Assembly: GCA_021521415.1 (NCBI GenBank)
Contig: JAIQDT010002062.1
Span: forward strand, 186,001-250,000
Reading direction: 5' to 3'
DNA: 64,000 nucleotides
From: Bidens hawaiensis
Lineage: Eukaryota > Streptophyta > Magnoliopsida > Asterales > Asteraceae
Shown: piece after piece, positions 10,741-22,599 of the stretch
Numbering within the stretch: the first letter of the stretch is position 1
How the letters are laid out: each line of letters begins with the position of its first letter
Notes under the pieces: model-generated
The model's database searches: none
The model's input: the letters and a program-made list of their open reading frames with translations, nothing else
What the model was told of the DNA's origin: nothing
Made by a program: the position numbers and the translations under genes

Positions 10741-11410
10741 AATCCCAGTTAACATTATAAGTTGTTTGCAACAGAGTTTCTAAGTTCATTATGAAGATCA
10801 AGACTTATGGATTCAAAATCCTTAAATTGCTTCTACCAGGATCACAGAAGGATCATTACTGATGGTAACCCAGGTCTAATTAGACCTTACGGTATGATTT
10901 CAGTTTATCGGTTTACACTTATTTGATTTCAGTTTATATCTTTATAGATATAAGGAATCATTATTCTCAATCTATTTTTATAAGTATTTAAGATCCTGGT
11001 TGATTTTTGCAAGGATATTTAATCCTAATAACTTTTTACTAAAGAATATTTCTCAAAACTTTCAACAAGTCTAAAGCTATATCAAACAAACTTTCAAAAT
11101 AACAAGTAACAAGCGAATAGTCAAAAGTTTTCAATTATTATTAAACATAAGTCACCTGGACTTAACTAAAAGTTTTAACCCGGACTTCACCGTTCAAAAT
11201 ATAGACCATCTATCCTGGTTAAACATGTGTTACTAGCTTTTCATGATTTGCAGGAAGAATAAGAGGTTTCAGGTATATAGCCAGAAGGTAAGTTCCCAAG
11301 GAAACTCTTTAGATATTTAATAATTATATCTAGCTTGTCAAATCTCATCTGTTTTTGCAGGAAGTTTGATTTCAAAGGAAAAATGACAGCTGTGATCTTA
11401 TCACAACCGC

Positions 11411-11425
11411 CATTTTGGGGGCAAT
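11411..11425 (+). promoter_or_regulatory. Polypurine tract of the Tat element
   Basis: CATTTTGGGGGCAAT directly abuts the TG of the right LTR, in the position of the plus-strand primer. It is G-rich but short. Confidence 0.7.
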
Positions 11426-12488
11426 TGTTAGGGCACGGAAATTTGACACCGTGGATACGTTATCCTGACATATGTTCTTGGATCAGTTATCCTTAAACAG
11501 ATCCTGTCAGGATCAGTGGTCCTCAGTACTTGGTATTTTTAACAATTGTTTCTTGTGTGTAGGTTGTTATTTAATAAGCGTAACGGCTCCAAGACTTATT
11601 CCACCGTATATATCTCGCTATTGGACTTGTAAAACACGTGGTCAAATGGCTGTAACACGTTTAGTTGGAGAAGTGGCGGATTTATAGGACTTCTTGTCGA
11701 GTCACAAATAATTGAGCACTGAGGATATGTTATTCTTGAAGACATGTCTGGATCAATTATCCTTCTGAAGAGTTCCAGAGCTATGTCAGGATCATGGGTC
11801 CTCGGTATTTGGTGATGTTAACGGTTGTTTCTTATATAAAGGCTGATATTTATCAAGTGTAACGGCTGAAGGACGTGGTCTACCTAATTTTATGCTACAA
11901 GGCACCTCCAGCACGTGGTCAATGGTGAAGACTAAGTTAGTGGGAGTAGTGCCATAAAAATAGGAGTTAGTTAGCCTTTATTTTTATTTATATTGAGATA
12001 TGATCAAAATTAGGGCACTACACACTCATTAGCTGCAGATTTTCACAAACACTCTCTATAGAACTCTCTCTAGTAGCTAGTTCACACACTTAGATATTCT
12101 TTGTAATCTTTGATCATATCTCCACCTTTGTAACCCGATTTTTACCATTAATAAACTTGATGGTGATAATTTTCACCGTCCGGGGGTTTTTTATGCCTGA
12201 GATCACGATAATCATATACTCGTCGACCAAAGGTTACCTTGTTTATCATTGATTAAAGTAATCCGACCAAAGATTATCTTATTAATCCTTGACCGGAGTT
12301 ATTTACCAAAGATTACCTTGATAAGTTTTGACCGAAGTAAGACTATCTTGGTTAAGGGCTTTTTCCCTCGTGATCAAACCTTTGTGTTCACTAATATTCC
12401 GATTACACACTTGTCATTATCAAGTTAGCACCTTACCTCACTTAACAGATTTGGATACTTGATCCATAACAGATTTTTATCCAAAACA
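11426..12488 (+). repeat. Right (3') LTR of the Tat element
   Basis: Starts TGTTAGGGCACGG and ends ATCCAAAACA; 1063 bp against 1060 bp on the left. It is followed by the GTTAT target duplication at 12489-12493. Confidence 0.95.
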
Positions 12489-12865
12489 GTTATTATGACA
12501 TAAAGAGACTGGTTGATGGCAGATATAATGAACTTAGCATGATTTTCATTGCTTTAGTGATACGAGTTAGGTTTGGTTAAGCATAAATCTTAGATGGACA
12601 TCACTCATGGATCTGTGATGCTTCTTATCTCTTCTCAAAGTGTATTTCCCCAGATCACCCCAATTTGACTCCACAACCGCGTAGTACTTGATCAAAATAG
12701 CTTTGTAGATAGCCAAAAGTTTTAAGCTTTAAGGTTGAACGTTGGACTTACAATCCGCCCGGACTTACATGCCTTACATTCAGAGTGTTTAGGACTTATT
12801 TGAATCCCACCCTTGTAATTATAGTTTGACCCTTTAAGCCTTTGAAAAACAAAATTTAACTACTC

Positions 12866-12869
<4 letters not shown>

Positions 12870-12924
<55 letters not shown>

Positions 12925-13106
12925 AAGGTTAAAATAAGAAGTAAAACTATCCTAAGAAGTGTAAGAAGTGGTTTTTACCCTTAAAAAAATAAAACACACC
13001 GAACAAAAAACACGCTAACAATATCCACCATCTGATCAACATATCTAACGCACCATATTACTTCTTACACTTCTTAGACAAACTCCACTTCTTATTTTAA
13101 CCCCAA

Positions 13107-13149
<43 letters not shown>
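12870..13149. repeat. MITE-like inverted-repeat unit flanked by (TA)n
   Basis: The left arm from 12926 (AGGTTAAAATAAGAAGT, then CTAAGAAGTGTAAGAAGT) is the inverted counterpart of the right arm ending near 13109 (ACTTCTTACACTTCTTAG, then ACTTCTTATTTTAACC). The unit is about 184 bp with imperfect arms of about 50 bases. TA tracts of 40 bp lie on both sides, and a GA run sits before the left arm. Non-coding; transposon family not determined. Confidence 0.75.
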
Positions 13150-13151
<2 letters not shown>

Positions 13152-13544
13152 TTTTATTTTGGCAAAACAAAGACATAATATTTTTGGAGATCAAGGCAAT
13201 AACGGGCTCGTGTATGAGTGGGTAATAAATTTTCTGCCTATCATTCAGAGAGATGTATATGGTGACATGCACATTTCTTCAAAATGACCCTCCACGGTAA
13301 GTTTAGCATATTTAGTTTATATCACATCAACTTTTACGCATCATGGAAATCTACCATGCAAATCAATGACTGTTCCAGAGCCTTTTAAGCTTAGTAACTT
13401 CACCCATTAGGCAAACAAAATCAATTTTCCTATCATTTTCCAAAGGTTGGATCAATATTCATTTGAAAATATTTAAAGATTCAAACAAGCTCTTAACTAA
13501 ATAATCATATCACTTCCCATAGAATTTCGGAGACGGTATAAAAC

Positions 13545-13826
13545 TCAGTCGCCCCAGTCACTCTCAGTTTTTAGGTAAATGGCTATCCCGTATATCCACA
13601 AGTGGGTAACAGGACAAAACACATATATCAATATATGTCCCTCAAACTTAGAACAACTGACATAATTTTAAGCTAGAGAATTAAATACAAAAACACATCA
13701 CAATCGCCCCAGATGCTTTCAGTCTTTAGGTGAATGACTATCCTGTAAATCTGTAAGTAGATGACAGGACCAAACATCTACAAGTACATGTCCTTCAAAT
13801 TTAAGCAACTGACATAATTTTAAGCG
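13545..13826. repeat. Direct duplication, two copies of about 125-130 bp
   Basis: 13545-13675 and 13702-13826 share GTC/ATCGCCCCAG, TTTTTAGGTAAATG, CTATCC, GACAAAACA, ATGTCC and ACTGACATAATTTTAAGC in order. Both lie in the copia 3' non-coding region. Confidence 0.75.
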
Positions 13827-13942
13827 AAAATGAAAAAAATTATTTTTTTAATTTTCTTAATAAAACACACACACACACACACTTTTTGAATTTTTCTCCC
13901 CATAAATTTATGCAAAAGAAGAAAATAGGTACAAATTTAGCC

Positions 13943-14640
13943 TCAAAAAGACTCAATCATCGAAACGTAGCATTTTAAGAAACCCAACAAGCACATTAAA
14001 TCTGGCTTTCCAACCGGTTTTGTAAATAAGTCTGCCACATTATTATCAGTGTGAACTTGCTCAAGATGAATCAATTTTCGGGTGTAACAATCACGAATAA
14101 AATGAATTTTGATGTCTATGTTCTTGTTTTTTGAATGCTGAACATGATTTTTAACAATAGCTATAGCAGCAACATTATCACAAAAGATATGTGTGTCAAG
14201 AAATTCCAAACCGTAATCCAGCAATTGATGTTACATCCGGATAAACTATGAGTAGCAAGCTGACGCAACAACATATTCAGCCTTGGCAGTGGATGTGGAC
14301 ACACTTTGTTGTATCATGCACTGCCATAAAATGAGTCGATCGCCCAGAAATTGACAACCAGCAGATGTGGATTTCCTATCAATATTATCTCCATCATAAT
14401 TGCTATCAGCAAAAGCATATAAAGCAAATTATGAGTTTTTGGGAGACCAAAGACCTAACTTCGGTTGCCCTTTCAGATATCTAAAAATATGTTTAACAGC
14501 AATTAAATGAGATAGTTTAGGATTAGCCTGGAATCAAGCGCATTGGCACACAACAAACATGATATCAGGACGACAGGCGGTAAGATACATCAGGGATCCG
14601 ATCATTGACCGATAATATGTCTAATCTATGGGGTTCCCGT
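13943..14640 (-). pseudogene. pol: Copia RNase H
   Basis: The coding strand reads from YRSMIGSLMYLTACRPDIMF, through a degenerate YLKGQPKLGLW and DRKSTSAGCQFLGDRLILW, to the open segment LLDYGLEFLDTHIFCDNVAA (14224-13943), IAIVKNHVQHSKNKNIDIK and VHTDNNVADLFTKPVG. This is the standard copia RNase H ending. At least four stops lie upstream of 14224. It would degrade the RNA strand during reverse transcription. Confidence 0.85.
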
Positions 14641-14659
14641 CAGGATTAGACGACAAAAG

Positions 14660-15530
14660 AGGTCTTTCCGCCATAGGAGTTGATGCGCTCTTGGAATCTT
14701 GAAACTTTGCTAACATGTCTTCAACATACTTTCCTTGATGCAACATAATTCCCTCGAACTCTGATGAACCTGTAATCCCAAGAACGTTGTCATCTCCCCC
14801 AGTGAACTCATTTCAAATCTCTTCTTCATCACCTCTTCAAATTCAGAACGCAGAGAAGCACTTGTAGATCCGAAGATGATATCATCCACGTATATCTGAA
14901 CCAAAATTAAATATTTCTCTATGATTTTGATGAACAGAGTCCGATCGATGGTTCCTCTCTTGTAACCATGCCCTAGAAGATGAGCGGTCAACATTGCATA
15001 CCATGTCCGAGGCGCTTGATGAAGACCATACAATGCTTTCTCTAACTTGTAGACATGATTTGGATTCTTTTAGTCTACAAACCCTGGTGGCCGATCCACA
15101 TAAATCTCCTCTTTGAATTCTCCATACAGGAACGCTATCTTGACATTCATCTGATAAACTGTGAATCCCATGTAGGAGGCATATGCCAGAAAAATCCGAA
15201 ATAGCCTCAAGTAGAGCCACGGGAGCATACACTTCAGTGTAGTCTATACCTTCAACCTAACAAAAACCATGAACGACGAGCCGTGCCTTATTTCGAACTA
15301 TAACCCCCGTATCTAACTATTTCTTTCTAACGGCCAGATCGACCAGTCTCCAAACTTTGAGTTTATTAAACTGATTTAATTCCTCATGCATAGCATCCAC
15401 CCAGCTTGGTTCTTATAGAGCCATTTCAACTGACTTGGGCTCTATTTGAAAAATGAAACAGGAAAACTTGCAACTGTTGATGTGTCCAGTCTGGCTTCTG
15501 GTGGACACACGTGATTCAAAGAGAACCTAT
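14660..15530 (-). pseudogene. pol: Copia reverse transcriptase
   Basis: Fragments in several frames: ARLVVHGF and GIDYTEVYAPVA near 15240, MYGLHQAPRTWY at 15033, and the catalytic YVDD (in VQIYVDDIIFGST) at 14881-14892, followed by FEMSSLGEMTTFLGLQV. The order matches copia RT palm motifs. Frameshifts near 15230 and 15060 and stops between 15440 and 15280 break it. Confidence 0.9.
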
Positions 15531-15835
15531 GACATTGTTAATTGGATGGTCTCGTTGAATTCTTGACGGAATTGAATGCCCGGGAACAGAGCTGGTGGAA
15601 GGTAAGTTTGACAGATCTTCAAGGATTTCAATGAGAGGGTTCTTCCATCCAGATGTCGCAGTACTATGTGAGTACGAGGTACTGGCAATGTATTCATTAG
15701 GAATGACATCTAGAAATAAGGCACTTCCGAAAATTTGACGAATCGGACTCTCCCTATCAACTATTGGAGAGTTAACAACAGGTGTTGGTGAGGATACAGT
15801 TTCAGTAACCTTTTATGTTGAAAGTATAACGATGG
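15531..15835 (-). other. Copia integrase-RT linker, no clear domain
   Basis: About 300 bp of degenerate coding sequence with Ser/Pro/Thr-rich reading and several stops, in the place of the variable linker between integrase and RT. No motif recognised. Confidence 0.5.
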
Positions 15836-16933
15836 TTAAGTAGAATCTAGAGACTCTGAAGGATCAATACTCAGTATAAGAGATATGTGAGTATCAGCAG
15901 GTAAGTCTTCTTTATCATCAACGGAGTTTGATACTCCAGCAACCGAAATATCTATATTGACAAATGAAAATACGTTAAAAGGCTTAAAGAGTTCATTGTA
16001 ATTGAACAACCAGTCGGGACCAACACGAGCATCAGTCTCATTCTCTTCCAACCAACGCACATCATACGATTCTACTATATGCTTATTTGACTTGTTGTAG
16101 TCTCTGTACGGAGTGCCACCAGCATACCCAACAACATAACAATCATCAGCTTTGGCCCCAAACTTTGGAGTTGATTCAAGATTCAGCAGAGTACATGGAC
16201 AACCAAACGCCTGAAAGTGTGCAACTGTGGGCTTGTGACTGTAGACTATCTCATATGGAGTCTTCATTTGAGACTTGTTGAACATCACTTGATTTTGAAT
16301 GTAACAGGCCGTGTTGACAGCCTTATCCTAGAAAAACAGTGGCAGTTTTGAATAACACAACATGGTTCTTGCCTCCTCAATGAGAGTTTTGTTCTTCCGT
16401 TCAACAACACCATTTTGTTGCTGTGTCCGAACTGAATTGTACTGTCGAAGTACACCCCTTTTGGCACAAAAATAGTTCAATGAAGAATTCTTGAATTCCG
16501 TGCCATTGTCACATCGATTACCCTTCAGCTTTAAGTTGAGCTAATTTTCCATAAGCACAACGAATCGTTTGATCAATTCTGCAATTTCACTCTTCTTTGA
16601 CAAGAAAAATACCCATGTAAAACATGAGTAGTCATCAGCAATAAGAAGATAATAAGAACTGCGAGAAAGACTCAAAACATGAATTGGACCGAACAAGTCC
16701 ATATGCAATAACTGAAAAACTGATGAAATTGTATTAACTAGTTTTGGCTTATGAGATTTGCGATTGTGTTTACCCAAACCACAAGCCACACACTTTTCAA
16801 TAGTAAAAAAATCTTTGACGGGCAAGCCACGCACCAAGTCGTTTTTAGCAATACGATTTAAATTTTTAACATTTGCGTGACCAAGACGACGATGCCAAAG
16901 CATGGCATTATGTTCTGACACTAAAATAAACAA
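15836..16933 (-). pseudogene. pol: Copia GAG-pre-integrase zinc domain and integrase core
   Basis: MLWHRRLGHANVKNLNRIA with C-V-A-C-G (KCVACGLGKHNR) is the HHCC zinc domain. The core follows with Asp in LLHMDLFGP (near 16720), Asp in RCDNGTEF (near 16515) and Glu in QQNGVVERKN (near 16400) after frame changes. GCPCTLLNLESTPKFGAKAD and the Y-V-V-G-Y-A segment end the core. Integrase would insert the cDNA. Frames break near 16541 and near 16290. Confidence 0.9.
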
Positions 16934-17741
16934 GTTATCTCATCAGGATCATTTTTGTTCATGTCGATCACATAAGCATTATATTGTCTTTGTGATCGAA
17001 CAAGAACCCAATCTTCTGGTATAATGATACTAGGCTTCAAAATCAAACACTCTTTGTTAGTAAAATGAGTTGAAAAGCCTTTATCACAAATATGAAAAAC
17101 GCTTAGCAAACTGTGTTTCAACTTAGGAACAAAATTAACATTTTCAAACTTTAGAACACCGTTACTTACAGTACCCTTCTACGTAATCTTCGCCTTTTCC
17201 CCTCCCGCAAAGGAAACATACCCACCGTTAATGATTTGAATGTCGTGTAGTTGGGAAATGTCTCCTGTCATGTGCCTGGAACAACCACTATCAACATACC
17301 AAGGTCTGATGATATTCCTCCATAGCTGTTCCTGCACGATGTGCGAGATTAGTTAGATTTTGGTACCCAGTCCATGGTAACAGTGGGTAAACCTGATTCA
17401 TCAACATTTGTCATGGGTTGCCATGACATGTCTTCCCGGTTATCTAATATGGGATTTGATGCCTTTTTCACCGGAGACTTAGGCAACCATTCGTGTATAC
17501 CTTTATATGATTTACTATTATTTGTACGAATGGATGGCTTAGTCTCTGGTTTACGAGTGGAAGACACAGATGAATTTGTCTTTCTAACTTGTTTTGGTTC
17601 AGAAACCGAGTTGGGTTTTGAGACCGAAGCACATTTTCTGCCACCTTTACAAGACATGTTAGGCTTGATCTGATGAGGACAAAACCTACCAGATTTTTTT
17701 ATGTTCCAATAACCGTCAGAGGGATTAGCCTGGTGATACAC
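16934..17741 (-). pseudogene. pol: Copia aspartic protease region
   Basis: After a basic Ser/Lys-rich linker (17741-17349), the catalytic DSG is at 17292-17284 within WYVDSGCSRHMTGD, the standard copia protease signature. GYVSFAGGEKAKIT, GTVSNGVLKFENVNFVP and KHSLLSVFHICDKG follow. One stop lies before 17180 and one frame change before GAG-pre-integrase. It would process the Gag-Pol precursor. Confidence 0.85.
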
Positions 17742-17747
17742 GAAGTC

Positions 17748-19025
17748 TCATCGATAGGTATTACGAGGCATATTCCTCTGATAGAATCCATAATATGGGA
17801 CATATGGACGGTGTGGATAGTTTCTAGCGATATGACCAGGAGTGCCACAATTAAAACACGTTTTACGTTTTATTTTAAATTCATTGTGGTCAACTCCTTG
17901 TCTGGACCTGTTGTGTGGACCATTTCGCTTTGCCTGGTGTTTACTACTTGACACATTGTTTGGTTTATCACCCTTTTGATCATTTGAGCATCCCTCTTTA
18001 ACAAACTTAGGCGATGGGTATTTATTAGAATTTTTCGTATTTTTAAACTTATTAAAAACCACATCACTAGAATTCAAAGTTTTAACCACACAATTGTCTT
18101 TGCTCTTAAAACCAGAGCCCACACAAACAGTTGAAATAAAATAATTCAAAGCAGGTAATTTTAAAGAAACATCAGAATTAATGTCTTTATTATTTGAAAC
18201 ACATGAATCATCATCCTTATCAGTCCAATACTCAATGATTAATTTATTTGCACATGAGGCAAACACATTAGAATCGTTCACTCCTGAAGTGGACGTAGTA
18301 AAATTAACTAAACCGGAAGCAGCTTTGTCATTTTTAGCTGGTTTACCATACTGCATGTCTTTTACCTTTTCTTCTTGCTCTCTAGTGAGAGGAAGACTAG
18401 TGTAGTTGTCATTGTATGGTTGGGGTACATAACTATACCCTATACCCTCACCTTTGTTTTCTTTCCACCATGATTGATTTTCAATCATTGAATTGACTAC
18501 TCTACTGGAGCCATCGAATTTTCTAAAGTCCAATTCAGCCCTTTCAAATTTATTTGTTAAATTTGAAATTTCTTACTTAGAGGCTTCCAGTTCAGCGGTT
18601 AATTCAGCAATTTTCTGTTTGACATCTAGGTGGTGACAAATTTTATACTATAATCTGATTGGAGTTTAGAAAAATCCTTTTTCCGTGCTTCTATTTTATC
18701 TGTGAAGGCTTTTTCATTCTTCTTGAGCTTATATTTTTCGGATTTTACTACTTCCATTTCCCAAAGTAAGTTACTGTTATGGAGCTTATATAGATCAATT
18801 TTATCAATACATGCTTGAGATCATAGTTGAGAACTACCTCAGATGAGTTGGAAGGAGTGAAACCATGAAAGCAAATTGAAGCTCCTTAACTTGTTCCTTA
18901 GCAACATTCTCTTCTTCAGAATCTTCAACATTAGCAAAATTTGCGGTCTGATTACTTATGTTGAGAGCAGCCATCCGGTCAGCCCAAGAGAATTGTTGAG
19001 CTACCAAACCCCATTCACCTTCACC
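17748..19025 (-). pseudogene. Copia gag-pol spacer with a degenerate second zinc knuckle
   Basis: The frame 18533-17748 starts MDFRKFDGSSRVVNSMIE and reads a polar linker (YSYVPQPYNDNYTSLPLT). It ends in CFNCGTPGHIARNY, a CX2CX4HX4C knuckle whose last Cys is Tyr. The 500 bp upstream (19025-18534) is a Lys/Glu-rich reading with stops, consistent with the coiled-coil spacer of this family. Confidence 0.7.
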
Positions 19026-20442
19026 CTAACTTGCCCCACTTTCTCCTCTAGCATTTCCCACCGGGACCAGCGCCCTTTCTCTGTTTCCTTCTTTTGCTAG
19101 GTTAGTGCATTCACGAGCAAAGTGACCCAGCTCATGACAATTGTAACACCTTAGAGTATCCTTGTTAAATCCCACCTTCTGATTTGTTGGCACATTGTAG
19201 TTGTTTCTGCCTGTTCTCTTACAGAACTTCTTCGCACGAAACACAGCCATGGCGATTTGCCAAGATATATCCATCTCTTCTACATCATCAGGATGAATTT
19301 GATCTAGCTCAGCGGCTACCACTGGCTAAACCAGATCTCCAGCAAGAAAGGCATTGTAGTATATCATGAATCCAACCATTAGTGCGATGTTTTCCTGAGT
19401 CTCCTTTGGAATGAATGTAGTCTGACTAGGAGACTGACTCGAAGATGCAGTTGGGAGATGGGACTTAGCAGCTGAAACAGTTGGTTGAGCGGACTGTGGG
19501 AAGAACACAGTAGCTGGTTGAGGTGGAGCTGGCGAAAATTGGCCCTGAGAGGACTTGAACATTGAGAAACTAGGCTGAGGCTGATATTACTGAGTATACT
19601 ATCCTTGAGAGGCCTTAAACATCGAGAAGATGTTTTGTGAGATAAGTGCATTGTTAGAAGCAACATTATAGCCAGTTGCACTATAGGAGTTTGCATGGTT
19701 TATGGCACGCTGCTTCTCATCCATGTCACAGGCTTTGATGATTGCCATAACTTCTGATAGTGTCAACTTGTTGAGATCCTTTGTCTTCTTCATCATAGCA
19801 ACATGCTTATTCCAGCTTTGAGGCAGGGAGTTGATCAGTTTATTTTTTGTTTTAGCAGCAGTTAAACTGATATTAGCCAATCTTATATCGGTCACGAGAG
19901 ATATGAATCTCTGCAGCTGATTTTCCAACGACTCCCCCAGAATATGATTAAACATGTTGAATTTCTGTCGCAGGAGATCTTGACGACTACTTCTCTTATC
20001 CTCATTACCTTCATATACTTCAATTAGGGCTTCCCATAGAGCTTTAGCGGATTGTAATTCTCTAAATCCCAAATCAATCTTGGGTGGAGTGCCATTGTTA
20101 AAGTAGAAAGAGCTTGTCGTCCTCTTCGCCCTTCTCAAAATCAGAATCATCATATAGTGCAACGGGTTTCAAAGTAACCTCTTGAGAGTTATCACGTTGA
20201 TAAGTGATGACTTGAGGACCTCTAATAATACTTCTCCAAACCTTGGAATCCTTCGTTTTCACGTATTTCTTAAATATGAACTTCCACTCGCTAAACCCCT
20301 CATGAGTGAACAAACGAGGTATGCGAGTAGCAGTTCCCATGATTGAGTCCAGTTCTTGATGTAATGTAGCATTAGATGACCCATTTGTTATTTGGTCCAT
20401 TTTAATTATTAGATTGACACTGGTCCAGTAAATAAAATCCAA
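19026..20442 (-). pseudogene. gag: Copia gag, frameshifted
   Basis: MDQITNGSSNATLHQELDSI opens gag at 20400, followed by TATRIPRLFTHEGFSEWKF and YVKTKDSKVWRSIIRGPQVI. After a frameshift near 20100 comes ALWEALIEVYEGNEDKRSSR, DLLRQKFNMFNH, LENQLQRFISLVTDI and LTLSEVMAIIKACDMDEKQR. The nucleocapsid zinc knuckle CYNCHELGHFAREC (near 19150) is intact. A Gln/Pro/Ser-rich section (19562-19326) and a TAG just before the DQIHPDDVEEMD block also interrupt it. Capsid and RNA-binding role inferred from family. Confidence 0.9.
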
Positions 20443-20958
20443 ATGATGAATTAATGAAACAAAGGCCCAAAACTGTCAAAGCCCAAGTAAAATCCAGCCG
20501 AGAACCAAGAAAAATGATAGATAACACTTGTAGAATGAGAACGAGCATTGACTGAGAACAATAATTGACCGAGAACACTCAACTCTTACCGAGAACTACC
20601 AAAAATCACCGAGTACACTAAGATTTCACCAAAAACAATGAAATTTCACCAAAAAATTGCAGCTTTTCCCCAGAATACTGAAGGATTGACCGAAAACAAT
20701 CAATTTACCCCGAGAACACCTTATTTTCCCGGACAACGATTTGATCAGCTGGATTTGGTAATAGTAACTCCCAAGATTAGTGGGATTTGATTTGTTTCCA
20801 AATAACACTCAACCTTTGACCAAAAATTACCCTTCTCCTTCTCCGATGCACTATTCACTGGAAAAAACAAACACAAACTCCAAAATCATCAATATAACCA
20901 ATGAATTAAGAACCTTGAATATTTTGATATCACAACTGAGCCTAGATTAGGCCAATAG
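20443..20958 (-). other. Copia leader with repeated TTCTCGGT words
   Basis: Between PBS and gag. On the coding strand 20760-20530 holds about ten variants of TTCTCGGTCAA / TTTTGGTGAAA / GTACTCGGTGA spaced 18-25 bp. No reading frame. The repeated word lies in the place where retroelement RNAs normally carry packaging and dimerisation signals. Confidence 0.7.
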
Positions 20959-20970
20959 GCTCTGATACCA
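20959..20970 (-). promoter_or_regulatory. Primer binding site, tRNA-Met type (copia)
   Basis: The minus strand reads TGGTATCAGAGC, the exact complement of the initiator tRNA-Met 3' end, two bases after the LTR end. Confidence 0.95.
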
Positions 20971-21764
20971 ATTGTAAGTCCTACGAATGGATCTTCCAAT
21001 GTGATATTAACAATCTTGATGTTATTGTGGAATATATCACAAGACAATACAAGGAAAATGATTAAGCAACTAAAGAGCACACGAGATGCTTCAAGACACA
21101 CGTATATTAATGTCGTGTGCTTAAGCACTTGGTTACACAGAACTCACGTTCAAGAATACTAATGAACGGCTAACCCCAAAACCCTACATATGACATATCT
21201 ATATATAGGGGAACTACAACCTAGCCCATTACAAGTCCAAGCCCACCGAGATCATTGTGATCTCGGTTTACAAATCAAACCAACCAAAATACAAAGAAAA
21301 CTAAAACCCAAGTATAAACCAATTATGTAAGGCCCCGTCTCCGGTGCCCTACATTGGACGTTGGATTTACTCATAAACATAGTTCTAAATATCAGAGTTA
21401 ATAAAAACATTCGCGGAATATTAAAATCATTCAAACTATTATATTACATAACCATCCATTCTTGTCTTAAAGAGCATTCCAAACATTTAAACTTAAAACA
21501 TTGTCTTTAAAATAACATAACATTTCTTGAGATGCCAACTTCTTCAAGTTCATGCCATGTGCTTTCCCTCATGCAACCTGCCTCATTCTACTTACCTGCG
21601 TGCATACTAAAAGTCAGCTACGCTGAGTGAGTTCTAGTTAATAATAGGACATACAATTTGTTCACATACTTGCACACGTGCCCGAAGTGGTGTACATTAA
21701 TCATACTTTACTTGCATAACTATCCAAACTATATAAAGAGCCTTCCGCCCTATAACCTCACAGA

Positions 21765-21915
21765 TATTATGAGGGTTTGGTCCCCAACATCACATATATT
21801 ATTAGGGTCTGGTCCCTACCATCACAGATATTATAAGGGTCTAGTCCCTATACTCACAGATATTATTAGGGTCTGGTCCCTATCCTCACAGATATTATTG
21901 GGTCTGGTCCCTTTG
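21765..21915. repeat. Slot-2 minisatellite of LTR A1
   Basis: About five copies of a 31-34-bp unit containing CACAGATATTATTAGGG and TCTGGTCCCT. The equivalent place in LTRs A3 and A4 holds a different tandem word. Confidence 0.85.
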
Positions 21916-21966
21916 TATCGTTCTACTGTAAAATACCTGTCCTTTATGTACTTACCTTAATAACAT

Positions 21967-22129
21967 GTGCAATATCCGAAGATCGTTCACGTACTATTAA
22001 CATATCATACATACATCGTTCATACATCATACATACTTTATACATACATCATTCATACATTATATATATCACTAATATGTTTAGCTACCACCTGACGGTC
22101 CATGCAATATCCGAAGATCGTTCATGCAC
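21967..22129 (-). promoter_or_regulatory. Conserved A-motif, two copies in LTR A1
   Basis: 21967-21994 and 22102-22129 (plus strand TGCAATATCCGAAGATCGTT core) match the A-motif of LTRs A3 and A4. It ends in an inverted pair GTACGTG/CACGTAC in the best copies. Function unknown. Confidence 0.7.
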
Positions 22130-22384
22130 CGTCAAACAATCATCATACATAATTCATACGAGGCATACACTTACCACTTAAGGTAGGTGTATTAACTATC
22201 ACATCGAGTATGCACACAGCCCCGAAAACATAACAAGGAAGTGGGGCTAAACTCACCTGAACTCGGTTACGTTCACCATTAATAGTTATTCCTTTCTTGA
22301 GCTGTGCACGACTAACTGTATAACAATTACACATATCAATTTAACTATCACTACCCATATCGCGTTTCTAGTTCAATTATTACC

Positions 22385-22485
22385 CTCAACGAACGGGGTT
22401 CCGGGGGCAGCGCCCCTGGCAGCAGGGTTCTAGGAGCGGCAGCCCCTAGCAGGGTCCAAGGGGCAGAGCCCCTGGTTGGGGTTAA
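22385..22485. repeat. GC-rich hairpin cluster in LTR A1
   Basis: Three short dyads in 90 bp: GGGGGCAGCGCCCC, AGGAGCGGCAGCCCCT and AAGGGGCAGAGCCCCTGG. A near copy lies in LTR A4 at 24665-24750. It stands out sharply from the AT-rich surroundings. Confidence 0.8.
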
Positions 22486-22599
22486 GCTGTCTTAACACAT
22501 TTTCCATGATTTTAAATTATTAATTAATTTGTTAAATTAAAAGTTCAAGGGCTTCTTTGTAATTAAATCATTCTTTTTCTAAATTATTTTCATTAACTG

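Larger units (their letters stand above)
10038..11425 (+). other. Tat 3' untranslated region
   Basis: Non-coding DNA between integrase and right LTR. It opens with GGATCC-rich sequence, then Pro-codon-like 'cccttggccttgcccacgatt' text typical of Tat 3' UTRs, a minisatellite at 10541-10740, and AT-rich DNA from 10745. It ends in the polypurine tract. No reading frame worth calling. Confidence 0.8.
2653..12488 (+). mobile_element. Ty3-gypsy retrotransposon, Tat lineage, complete but decayed
   Basis: A 9.8-kb element with two LTRs of about 1.06 kb beginning TG and ending CA, flanked by GTTAT target duplications. Order: LTR, PBS, gag, protease, RT, RNase H, second archaeal-type RNase H, integrase, 1.4-kb 3' UTR with a minisatellite, polypurine tract, LTR. 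Two RNase H domains and a DGGSS protease site are hallmarks of the plant Tat clade. LTRs differ by roughly 3-4% by eye, with most differences in the first 250 bp, indicating an insertion of moderate age. Several stops and frameshifts inactivate gag and pol. It landed in the copia 3' region. The element is strikingly rich in GGATCC. Confidence 0.95.
12494..13942 (-). other. Copia 3' non-coding region with small insertions
   Basis: On the copia coding strand this lies after RNase H. It has no long reading frame. It holds two TA microsatellites around a MITE-like unit (12926-13109) and a direct duplication (13545-13826). Otherwise AT-rich with no recognisable motif. Confidence 0.6.
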
